DNA of 9,354 nt, taken from NCBI GenBank assembly GCA_013213985.1, contig JABSSP010000163.1:1-9354 (forward strand), given 5' to 3'. The position numbers were made by a program, and so were the translations under genes. Origin of the DNA: Candidatus Babelota bacterium. Its GTDB lineage: Bacteria > Babelota > Babeliae > Babelales > Vermiphilaceae. Positions within the stretch are counted from its first letter, which is position 1. Every line of letters begins with the position of its first letter. The notes under the pieces are model-generated. The model had not been told where the DNA came from. It worked only from the letters and a program-made list of their open reading frames with translations, and ran no database searches. Below are positions 1-6,672 of this stretch, piece by piece.

Positions 1-408
1 CGCAAGAAAGCAAAAAAACATGAAAAAGATGAAAAACCTACAGGGTCACTTTCTGCGATTAAAGGCGATGAACTGAGAGAACGCTTGGCACAGATGAAAG
101 CAGGGTCACAATCGTCTGTTAAACAAAGTGAAATCATTGAACAAAAACTTGCACCTATAGTACTTCTGTTAGCCAAAAAAAAACGCAAAAAACTTAAAAA
201 ACCTGCACCTATAAAAGAACCCGAACAAACAATTGACGATGAACTGAGAGCACGCTTTGCACAGAGAAAAGCAGGGTCACAATCGTCTGTTAAACAATGT
301 GAAACCATTGAACAAAAACTTGCACGTAGAAAGGCAGAAGCACTTCTGTTAGCCGAAAAAGAACCCGAACAAACATTTCAAGGCCTTAGAAAAAAGTTCG
401 ATGGATAG
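1..408 (+). CDS. C-terminal part of a Lys/Glu-rich internally repeated protein (5' end outside the window)
   Basis: The reading frame is open from base 1 to a TAG at 406-408, so 135 residues of the C-terminus are visible and the start lies upstream. An internal ATG at 94 need not be a start. The protein is very rich in Lys, Glu, Gln and Ala, with no hydrophobic segment, and looks helical. Two copies of a block that begins DELR-R-AQ-KAGSQSSVKQ lie 57 codons apart, and both continue with IEQKLA and later LLLA and EPEQT. A shorter GS-S-IK echo precedes the first copy. The core pattern L-A-Q-M/R-K-A-G-S-Q faintly recalls the actin-binding WH2 motif (L-x-x-I-x-x-G-x-x-L-K-K), but the conserved Leu-Lys-Lys is replaced by Ser-Ser-Val, so this is only a hint. 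No known family is recognised. A good terminator lies about 100 bases downstream. Confidence 0.7.
   Translation, partial: RKKAKKHEKDEKPTGSLSAIKGDELRERLAQMKAGSQSSVKQSEIIEQKLAPIVLLLAKKKRKKLKKPAPIKEPEQTIDDELRARFAQRKAGSQSSVKQCETIEQKLARRKAEALLLAEKEPEQTFQGLRKKFDG
67..325 (+). repeat. Two in-frame direct repeats, 88 bases each, 171 bases apart
   Basis: Bases 67-154 and 238-325 differ at only 6 of 88 positions. The run from cagggtcac (101 and 272) through the following SSVKQ codons is identical in both copies. The period of 171 bases equals 57 codons, so the frame is kept. A third, partial match (cagggtcac) begins at 41. The near identity at synonymous sites points to a recent duplication within the gene. 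Confidence 0.85.
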
Positions 409-506
409 ATTGCACAAACTAACCAAAAGTAGATAAACTTTATAAAGAACAAGGATCTTGGGCAGCTGGCTGGAGAAGTCGATAAGAAAAACAAAAATTT
501 AGAAAT
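409..506 (+). other. Spacer with a possible out-of-frame remnant of a C-terminal coding tail
   Basis: Between the stop of the repeat protein and its terminator, frame 3 reads a protein-like tail, DKLYKEQGSWAAGWRSR, at 432-482 with a TAA at 483-485. It has no start codon or ribosome site of its own; a stop at 420-422 closes that frame just upstream. Two Trp residues and a clean ending look more like real coding sequence than chance, so the upstream gene may once have continued here before a frameshift. This is inference from composition only. Confidence 0.3.
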
Positions 507-538
507 AAAAAGGTGCCCTTTTATTAGGACACCTTTTT
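507..538 (+). terminator. Rho-independent terminator after the repeat protein gene
   Basis: The arms aaaaaggtgccc and ggacacctttt form a stem of about 11 pairs with one C-A mismatch and a loop of about 8 bases, followed by a T-rich run on the plus strand. It lies about 100 bases after the stop at 408. The mirrored A/T flanks could also stop minus-strand transcripts, but no minus-strand gene reaches it. Confidence 0.85.
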
Positions 539-541
539 ATT

Positions 542-550
542 TGTTATAGT
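542..550 (+). promoter_or_regulatory. Possible extended -10 promoter element for the small gene and helicase
   Basis: TGTTATAGT matches the extended -10 pattern TG-n-TATAAT with one mismatch, and it sits directly after the terminator T-run. No convincing -35 box is seen about 17 bases upstream. The same string TGTTATAGTA recurs at 8535-8544 upstream of another plus-strand gene, which mildly supports both. A 10-base palindrome, TTAAGCTTAA, lies downstream at 578-587. Confidence 0.3.
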
Positions 551-624
551 ATGTTCTATTAAAACACAATACTTATGTTAAGCTTAATGACGATTTTTAT
601 TTTTTAGACAGCATAAGGAAAGCC

Positions 625-768
625 ATGCAAAGTACATATTACCATATCACACTTTTTGTATCCCTCGTTACGATTAATCTTAGTGTAATTGCTGCAGAAC
701 AACCTCAAAAAATTGAAGGTGCAATTAATCAGTCGACTCAACCAAAAACGAAACCGCTCTCGACGTAG
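625..768 (+). CDS. Small exported peptide, 47 residues, with a signal peptide
   Basis: ATG at 625 is preceded by aaggaa at 615-620 with normal spacing, and the frame ends at TAG 766-768. The product has a hydrophobic stretch (about residues 8-24, ending LSVIAA) followed by a short polar, Gln/Lys/Thr-rich tail. It therefore looks like a signal peptide with cleavage near residue 24, leaving only about 23 mature residues. It may be a genuine short exported peptide or the stump of a longer exported protein cut by a nonsense change: the same frame continues open after the TAG to about base 840, inside the helicase gene. Only 44 bases separate it from the helicase start, so the two are likely co-transcribed. 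No family is recognised. Confidence 0.5.
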   Translation: MQSTYYHITLFVSLVTINLSVIAAEQPQKIEGAINQSTQPKTKPLST

Positions 769-812
769 CTCAGAACCCAATATCGCTATAAAAAAATGAG
801 GAACCTCCTGCT

Positions 813-3092
813 ATGCAACAAAAGTCATTCCACTTATTTTTAAAAGAACAACTAAATGAGCAACAAACGAAAGCGGTAAAACAAAAAAGTGGAGCGTTAC
901 TCGTTGTCGCTGGTGCAGGCTCAGGAAAGACACGTGTAATCACAGCACGCATTGCCAATCTTATTTTGAACGAAAAAGTTCCCGGGCAACGCATTGTTGC
1001 TTTGACATTTACTAACAAAGCAGCAATGGAAATGAAAGAACGTATTAATCGATTTTTAGGAAACACTGATAGTTTGCCTTTTATTGGCACGTTTCATTCG
1101 TATTGTCTTAAATTATTAAAAACACATACACACGTTTCTGGAGATAACTCTTTTTCAATTATTGACGAAGACGATAAACAAAAAATTTTAAACACCATTA
1201 TTATAACTCATGGATTAAAAAAACAAGTTACCGCACGCCAACTTTCGTACCGGATATCTGACGTAAAAAATAAAACGACCGATCCTAAAGAACATGAAGC
1301 ATTTGCCATTGATCCGTTGTTTGCACAAATTTATCAGGCATATGAACAAGAAAAGAAAAATAGTAAGTGCTTGGACTTTGATGATTTGCTCGTAGAAACA
1401 TTACAACTGTTTAGTAAAGATCAGGTTTTTAAAGAACGCTTTCAGGAGCGTATTTCACACGTGCTTGTTGACGAGTATCAAGATACCAACGTTGTACAGC
1501 ACAGTTTATTGCGCTACATGACACAAAATGAAAAAGGAAAACTTGTCATTGATTCTGTGTGTGTGGTGGGCGATGAAGATCAATCAATTTATTCATGGCG
1601 CGGTGCGACCGTTGCAAACATTGGCAATTTTACACGCGATTTTAACAAAACAAAAATTATAAAAATTGAACAAAATTATCGATCAGTTGATTTCATTTTA
1701 AAAGTTGCAAACACGTTAATAAAACACAACAATAATCGTAATGAAAAAAAATTATGGTCAACACGCAAGGGAAGCGACCGTGTGCGTATTTTAGCGCACC
1801 GTTCAGGCTACCAAGAAGCAGAATCAATTGCGTACCTTATCAAGTTGTTTCAACAAAAAAATACTGACAAAAAAATTGCCATTTTATACCGAACACATTT
1901 TCAATCGCGTGCACTTGAAGAAGCACTGATAAAAAACTCACTTGCGTATAAAATAATTGGTGGCGTACAGTTTTACGAACGTAAAGAAATTAAAGATATT
2001 CTTGCGTACTTACGCTTAATTGTAAATCCATTTGATCATGTTTCATTTTTTAGAGTGGTTAACACACCGTCACGCGGACTCGGTGCTAAATTTGAAGAAC
2101 TGTTTAGAACATATTGGAATAATGAACCATTTTTAAATTTCAAACAAATAGCAGTAAAATTACTAGAACAAAAAAAAGTAGTAAAATCAAAAGCTGAAAA
2201 ATTATCTGAGTTCGTAGAAATTTTTAGTAAGATAAACCTTGCAACTCCGGTGAGCACTGCAATTGAAAAAATAATTACTGCAACTCGTTATATCACGCAT
2301 ATTAAAGATGCATATGATCATGAAGAGGCCCAATCACGAATTGAAAACGTCAATGAATTAATTAATTCAGTCCAACATATTGAAACAAAACAAACAATTA
2401 ACATTGATTCGTTTTTACATGAAGTGGCTCTCATGCAGGCAAAACAAGATGAAAAAAATGAAAACAATAATCCCGCCCTGCTTATGACATTACATGCAGC
2501 CAAAGGACTTGAGTTTAACACAGTCGTCATTGCTGGGTTAGAAGAAGGACTTTTACCAAGCGGACAATCACAACATAGTTTAGAATCAATTGAAGAAGAA
2601 CGACGACTTTTTTACGTAGGCATTACACGTGCAAAAGATCGCTTACTACTAAGTCATGCGCATTCGCGTCATCGCTACGGTTCAATTGATGATCAATCTC
2701 CGTCACGTTTTTTACATGAAATTCCAACACGTCTTGCGCACAGTTATGATGCAACTCGTTGGAGCACCTTACAATGCGACACGTTTTTTTCAATGTGGTT
2801 AGGAATTAGAAAATCAACCAATTTATTTTCCGCGGTGCATACGTTTGGTACATCTAGAAAAACAGAAAAAGCCCGCGCATATAAAACAACAAAAAAAACA
2901 TATACGCCACGGTTTAAAACTACAACAAAAACATTTGGTGGTTGGAAAAAAAATCAAGCAGTTCAACACAAAACGTTTGGTATCGGTCTAATACAAAAAA
3001 TTGAAAAAAAAGGCCCGAGCAAAACATTCGTAACCGTTAAATTCAAAATTGGTATAAAACGTATTGATAAGACCTTTTTAACACAAATTTGA
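813..3092 (+). CDS. pcrA: ATP-dependent 3'-5' DNA helicase, UvrD/PcrA family (superfamily 1A)
   Basis: The 759-residue product is full length for this family, which unwinds DNA during nucleotide-excision and mismatch repair and clears RecA or stalled complexes in the cytoplasm. Motifs appear in the expected order: Q motif LNEQQ (14-18), Walker A AGAGSGKT (33-40), motif Ia ALTFTNKAA (63-71), GTFHS (92-96), FDD (189-191), motif II VDEYQDTN (219-226), motif III GDEDQSIYSWRGA (253-265), motif IV QNYRS (287-291), motif V LHAAKGLEF (560-568) and motif VI EERRLFYVGITRAK (595-608). A basic linker leads to a C-terminal module, HKTFGIG (719-725) then IGIKRID (746-752), typical of the PcrA Tudor-like RNA-polymerase-binding tail. 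That tail favours PcrA over Rep. ATG 813 follows gagga at 798-802, and a stop in frame lies just upstream at 789-791. Its stop codon touches the stop of the opposing gene. Confidence 0.95.
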   Translation: MQQKSFHLFLKEQLNEQQTKAVKQKSGALLVVAGAGSGKTRVITARIANLILNEKVPGQRIVALTFTNKAAMEMKERINRFLGNTDSLPFIGTFHSYCLKLLKTHTHVSGDNSFSIIDEDDKQKILNTIIITHGLKKQVTARQLSYRISDVKNKTTDPKEHEAFAIDPLFAQIYQAYEQEKKNSKCLDFDDLLVETLQLFSKDQVFKERFQERISHVLVDEYQDTNVVQHSLLRYMTQNEKGKLVIDSVCVVGDEDQSIYSWRGATVANIGNFTRDFNKTKIIKIEQNYRSVDFILKVANTLIKHNNNRNEKKLWSTRKGSDRVRILAHRSGYQEAESIAYLIKLFQQKNTDKKIAILYRTHFQSRALEEALIKNSLAYKIIGGVQFYERKEIKDILAYLRLIVNPFDHVSFFRVVNTPSRGLGAKFEELFRTYWNNEPFLNFKQIAVKLLEQKKVVKSKAEKLSEFVEIFSKINLATPVSTAIEKIITATRYITHIKDAYDHEEAQSRIENVNELINSVQHIETKQTINIDSFLHEVALMQAKQDEKNENNNPALLMTLHAAKGLEFNTVVIAGLEEGLLPSGQSQHSLESIEEERRLFYVGITRAKDRLLLSHAHSRHRYGSIDDQSPSRFLHEIPTRLAHSYDATRWSTLQCDTFFSMWLGIRKSTNLFSAVHTFGTSRKTEKARAYKTTKKTYTPRFKTTTKTFGGWKKNQAVQHKTFGIGLIQKIEKKGPSKTFVTVKFKIGIKRIDKTFLTQI

Positions 3093-3635
3093 TTAGCCAA
3101 TATCAATGCGCACTGTCAGTGAATTATTATTAAACCTTAAACCATTTTTATCATACGCCAGTGCTTTAATATCAGCATTTTCATCTAGAATAATATCCTT
3201 GCCTATCACCTTTCCGTTAGGTAAGGTGACGCCATCACCAGGCACAATAAAATAGCCTTTTTTAGTGCGAACAATTTGGTATTCCTTACCACGATAGGTC
3301 GGGTTGTCTTTTAGATATGGCCCTTCCCAACGATCGGGATATTCAAGGTTCATAGAGCCAACTTCAGAACCAATAAAACCATCTTTTTTAATATGTAAAA
3401 AATCTATCCAATTTTTTTGGTGATCAAAACTTATAATTTTTGCTGTTTTATTAATTTTTTTAAATATTTCTTCCAGTTCATTGATATCACTCGTAAGAAC
3501 ATCTACTGATGCATTTTTGCGTCCATACCGGAGGCTTATAATTGCAAATCCCGCAAAAATTACTAAAAAAACAGCAATGGCTCCTGGAATAATATACCCA
3601 TGAAGAAGATCATTCTTTTCATTACTATAACGCAT
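3093..3635 (-). CDS. Bitopic membrane protein with a pseudopilin (GspG)-like C-terminal domain
   Basis: The start is set at 3635 (180 residues). A perfect aaggagg lies 6 bases upstream of this ATG, whereas the ATG two codons earlier (3641) directly abuts that Shine-Dalgarno sequence and would be badly spaced. Residues 14-35 are a single hydrophobic segment (IIPGAIAVFLVIFAGFAIIS), followed by an amphipathic stretch and a soluble domain. The domain has W-E-G-P-Y-L at 103-108, then PGDGV, PNGKVIGKDI and DENADI. The W-x-GPYL element followed by a compact beta-rich tail is characteristic of type II secretion major pseudopilins, but the prepilin peptidase site and the Glu of FTLxE are missing, so it is not a classical pilin. 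It may be an adapted pseudopilin-like domain facing the periplasm; flanking charges do not settle the topology. It lies 135 bases after trpS with no visible terminator between them. Confidence 0.8.
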   Translation of the reverse strand: MRYSNEKNDLLHGYIIPGAIAVFLVIFAGFAIISLRYGRKNASVDVLTSDINELEEIFKKINKTAKIISFDHQKNWIDFLHIKKDGFIGSEVGSMNLEYPDRWEGPYLKDNPTYRGKEYQIVRTKKGYFIVPGDGVTLPNGKVIGKDIILDENADIKALAYDKNGLRFNNNSLTVRIDIG

Positions 3636-3770
3636 AGTCATCCTCCTTCTTCTGTAGCTAAAAATGATGCATATACTTTTACATTCATTAATAGTAACAA
3701 AAGCATTGTGAATAATGGAAGAATTGATTATGATTAAAGCTTTAAGATGAACGGATGGCCACTTTGGGCT

Positions 3771-4894
<1,124 letters not shown>

Positions 4895-4937
4895 CAAAAA
4901 AATTTCCCCAGAAGCTAATTACAGCTCCTGGGGAAAT
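4895..4937 (-). terminator. Strong rho-independent terminator for the AAA+ ATPase transcript
   Basis: Read on the minus strand, ATTTCCCCAG (4937-4928) pairs perfectly with CTGGGGAAAT (4911-4902). After one mismatch the stem continues for four more pairs (AGCT/AGCT) around a six-base loop, and a run of T follows (4903-4896). It lies about 155 bases after the ATPase stop and separates it from trpS. The plus-strand side has no T-run directly after the stem. Confidence 0.88.
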
Positions 4938-5058
4938 AATTCAAATCTTTTTCTATAAATATATTACAGACAAATATCTGAATCAAAATGTTTAAGAAAA
5001 CTTAGTTTAGGAAATTTCACTTGAGACACGAGACTTGAACATGTATTCCATACATCTT

Positions 5059-5080
5059 AAAAAAAGCTTGGCTTAGCTTT
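5059..5080 (-). terminator. Weak candidate terminator just after the ATPase stop codon
   Basis: On the minus strand AAAGCT (5080-5075) pairs with AGCTTT (5068-5063) around a six-base loop and runs into seven Ts (5065-5059), 13 bases after the stop codon. The stem has only two GC pairs, so termination here would be inefficient. The stronger hairpin at 4937-4902 is the likelier end point. Confidence 0.4.
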
Positions 5081-5092
5081 AACTTGATGATT

Positions 5093-6331
5093 TTAATAAT
5101 TATACCATAAGTTTAAACTTGTAGTCGTTATAGTTAACAACGCACCAACAACACCCACACGACTCCACCATTTACCTTCTGTACGAATCTGGCCTAGTTC
5201 TTCTTGTTCTTTTTCATACTTTGATTTTTTAGCGTCGATTTTGCGTTTCTTTTTGATATGTTCAAGACCATCAAGCAAATCTTCTTGTGTAATTTCGTAG
5301 CGATCATTTTTCATCATTGAATATGCAGATGCTTGTATAAGAGCCTCTAGATCAGCACCAGAAAATTCGTTAGTTTGTTTAACTATTTTTTTAACATCAA
5401 TATCATATGCGCAATAACGATTTTTAAGGTGATGATTTAAAATATCAAGACGAGCTTTTTCTTCTGGCAGTGGCATTTCTATTGTTACACTAAAGCGACC
5501 TGAACGTTTAAGTGCAGGGTCAATATGTTTTGGTTCGTTTGTTGCCGCAATAACAACTATGCCTTCGTTGTCTTGCCCCATTTCAATGAGCAGTTGGTTG
5601 ATTGTTTGACGAGCATTAATTGAACCTGAATCAGAACCTTGGTTTCTAAAACCAATTGCATCAATTTCGTCAATAAAAATAATTACGGTTTCACCTTGTT
5701 GAACAAGAGCACGCGCTGTATTAAAAATTGATTTAAGTCGAAGGACTCCGTCACCTGCGTATCCAGTATTGATAACTGCCGCAGAAACATGCATAAACTT
5801 TGAATCAGATGAGCCTGCAAGTGCGCGAGCAAACAGCGTTTTACCTGTTCCTGGTTTGCCAACAAGTAAAATACCATGCGGTTCCTTAACGTTAAATCTT
5901 TTTAATCTGTCTCTATTGCTTAAAGAATAAATAAGACGTTCTTGTTCTTCACTTAGGTCGCCAGCAACATCGTCAAGTGAAAGAGGTTCTAAATAAAGAA
6001 ATGATGACGCGGCTATAGATTTTTCTTTGTCTGCTTTGCCGCATGGAGTTTCTTTGGGTTCTTCAACTGGTTTTTCTGTTTGTTGTTCGGCAGGAGTTTT
6101 GGTAGGATTATCATTATTACTCGACACTTTAAGTTCAATTGTGAGATCTTGATCTTTACATTCACCTAATTTATTGGTTAGAGTCTGATAAAATTGCATG
6201 AATTCCGGCGATTGAACCTCCTCTTGAATAGAATCTTTTATTGAATTTTTTTGTGTTTCAGTACTCTCTGATGCAGAAAAAACTACTGGTGATAACAATA
6301 GTGCTAATAAAAATACTTTATTAATAGACAT
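5093..6331 (-). CDS. AAA+ ATPase (FtsH/spastin-like ATPase module) with N-terminal signal peptide and C-terminal hydrophobic tail, no protease domain
   Basis: The 412-residue protein begins with a short basic N-terminus, a hydrophobic core (6-18) and a plausible signal peptidase I site VFSA/SES (17-23). Next comes a charged, Pro/Glu-rich linker (about 25-110). The AAA+ module spans about 117-360: Walker A GKPGTGKT (158-165), a possible pore-loop aromatic Y191 followed by AG, Walker B IIFIDEID (217-224), sensor 1 AATN (262-265), arginine-finger segment DPALKRSGRF (271-280, R276 and R279) and the helical-lid signature FSGADLEAL (323-331). A very basic stretch (360-373) and a hydrophobic C-terminus (392-409) end the protein. 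All ATP-site residues are intact. The zinc-protease HEXXH of FtsH is absent and the length is far below the roughly 640 residues usual for FtsH, so it is not FtsH. The start has a GGGGA seven bases upstream. A substrate-remodelling role is inferred; the partner is unknown. Confidence 0.88.
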   Translation of the reverse strand: MSINKVFLLALLLSPVVFSASESTETQKNSIKDSIQEEVQSPEFMQFYQTLTNKLGECKDQDLTIELKVSSNNDNPTKTPAEQQTEKPVEEPKETPCGKADKEKSIAASSFLYLEPLSLDDVAGDLSEEQERLIYSLSNRDRLKRFNVKEPHGILLVGKPGTGKTLFARALAGSSDSKFMHVSAAVINTGYAGDGVLRLKSIFNTARALVQQGETVIIFIDEIDAIGFRNQGSDSGSINARQTINQLLIEMGQDNEGIVVIAATNEPKHIDPALKRSGRFSVTIEMPLPEEKARLDILNHHLKNRYCAYDIDVKKIVKQTNEFSGADLEALIQASAYSMMKNDRYEITQEDLLDGLEHIKKKRKIDAKKSKYEKEQEELGQIRTEGKWWSRVGVVGALLTITTTSLNLWYNY

Positions 6332-6390
6332 ACATTTGTCCCCATTTAATGAATTTTAACTACTTACTCGTGATTCACCCTGTATAATTT

Positions 6391-6410
6391 ATCAATTATA
6401 CTCAATTGAT
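6391..6410. repeat. Inverted repeat in the leader of the ATPase gene
   Basis: ATCAATT and AATTGAT form a 7-base inverted repeat around six bases, between the predicted transcription start and the ATPase start codon. It could be a regulator site or a small RNA hairpin. It is AT-only apart from two C/G pairs, so chance is possible. Confidence 0.4.
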
Positions 6411-6430
6411 GTACGAGCTTTATAGATGAA

Positions 6431-6458
6431 AGTATAGATAAATGTAGTGTTTTGTCAA
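6431..6458 (-). promoter_or_regulatory. Near-consensus sigma-70 promoter for the AAA+ ATPase gene
   Basis: On the minus strand a perfect -35 TTGACA (6458-6453) is followed after 16 bases by the -10 TATACT (6436-6431), one mismatch from TATAAT. Transcription would start near 6424, giving a leader of about 90 bases. This is the clearest promoter in the window and suggests strong, housekeeping-type expression. Confidence 0.75.
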
Positions 6459-6510
6459 TGGTTGGCAAAAAATTATTTAAAGTTGATTTAATTATTTCTA
6501 TTATGAAAAG

Positions 6511-6597
6511 GCCGAGAAGGGAATACGATCGTCCTGCCATGCCCGGCGTAGCTTTATGCGAAGCCTGGGAGCTTGTCGAAGGGTTCTTGTCGAATGG
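6511..6597. repeat. GC-richer intergenic interspersed repeat with TTCGACAAG units
   Basis: This block stands out by base composition from its AT-rich surroundings and is not coding. It contains two units of CTTGTCGAAGGG / CTTGTCGAATGG (6572-6583 and 6586-6597), 14 bases apart. It also contains an imperfect hairpin ggcgtagc / gcgaagcc (6545-6552, 6558-6565). On the minus strand it reads as TTCGACAAG-rich DNA, a class of short dispersed repeat I recognise from intergenic regions of many bacterial genomes. An inverted pair ATGCCCGG (6539-6546) and CTGGGCAT (6613-6620), with one mismatch, brackets most of it and might mark the ends of an element. Confidence 0.55.
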
Positions 6598-6621
6598 AAA
6601 CCAAAATCAATTCTGGGCATA

Positions 6622-6654
6622 AAAAAAGGACCGAGCATAACTCGATCCTTTTTT
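6622..6654 (-). terminator. Rho-independent terminator of the cysteine-rich outer-membrane protein gene
   Basis: Read on the minus strand, AAAAAAGGA (6654-6646) and CTCG..CGAG pair with TCGG.. and TCCTTTTTT (down to 6622). This gives nine outer pairs, one mismatch, four inner pairs and a five-base loop, with a run of seven Ts at 6627-6621. The hairpin starts 18 bases after the stop codon at 6673. Its symmetry means it could work on both strands. Confidence 0.88.
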
Positions 6655-6672
6655 GTTGTAACTGTTCTTATA

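Noticed and set aside
770..1090. Minus-strand ORF of 106 codons opposite the helicase start
   Set aside because: It lies over the helicase N-terminus and Walker A region, has no recognisable domain, and is the antisense shadow of a strongly conserved gene.
2036..2530. Minus-strand ORFs opposite the helicase middle
   Set aside because: They overlap well-supported helicase coding sequence and have low-complexity, Ser/Phe-rich translations typical of antisense shadows.
3734..3745. 12-base palindrome TTAAAGCTTTAA between trpS and the pseudopilin-like gene
   Set aside because: A perfect palindrome without a loop, AT-only around AGCT, in AT-rich DNA; chance is likely and no promoter boxes line up with it.
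5093..6331. FtsH protease
   Set aside because: The ATPase module resembles FtsH, but no HEXXH zinc site or protease domain follows; the protein ends shortly after the helical lid.
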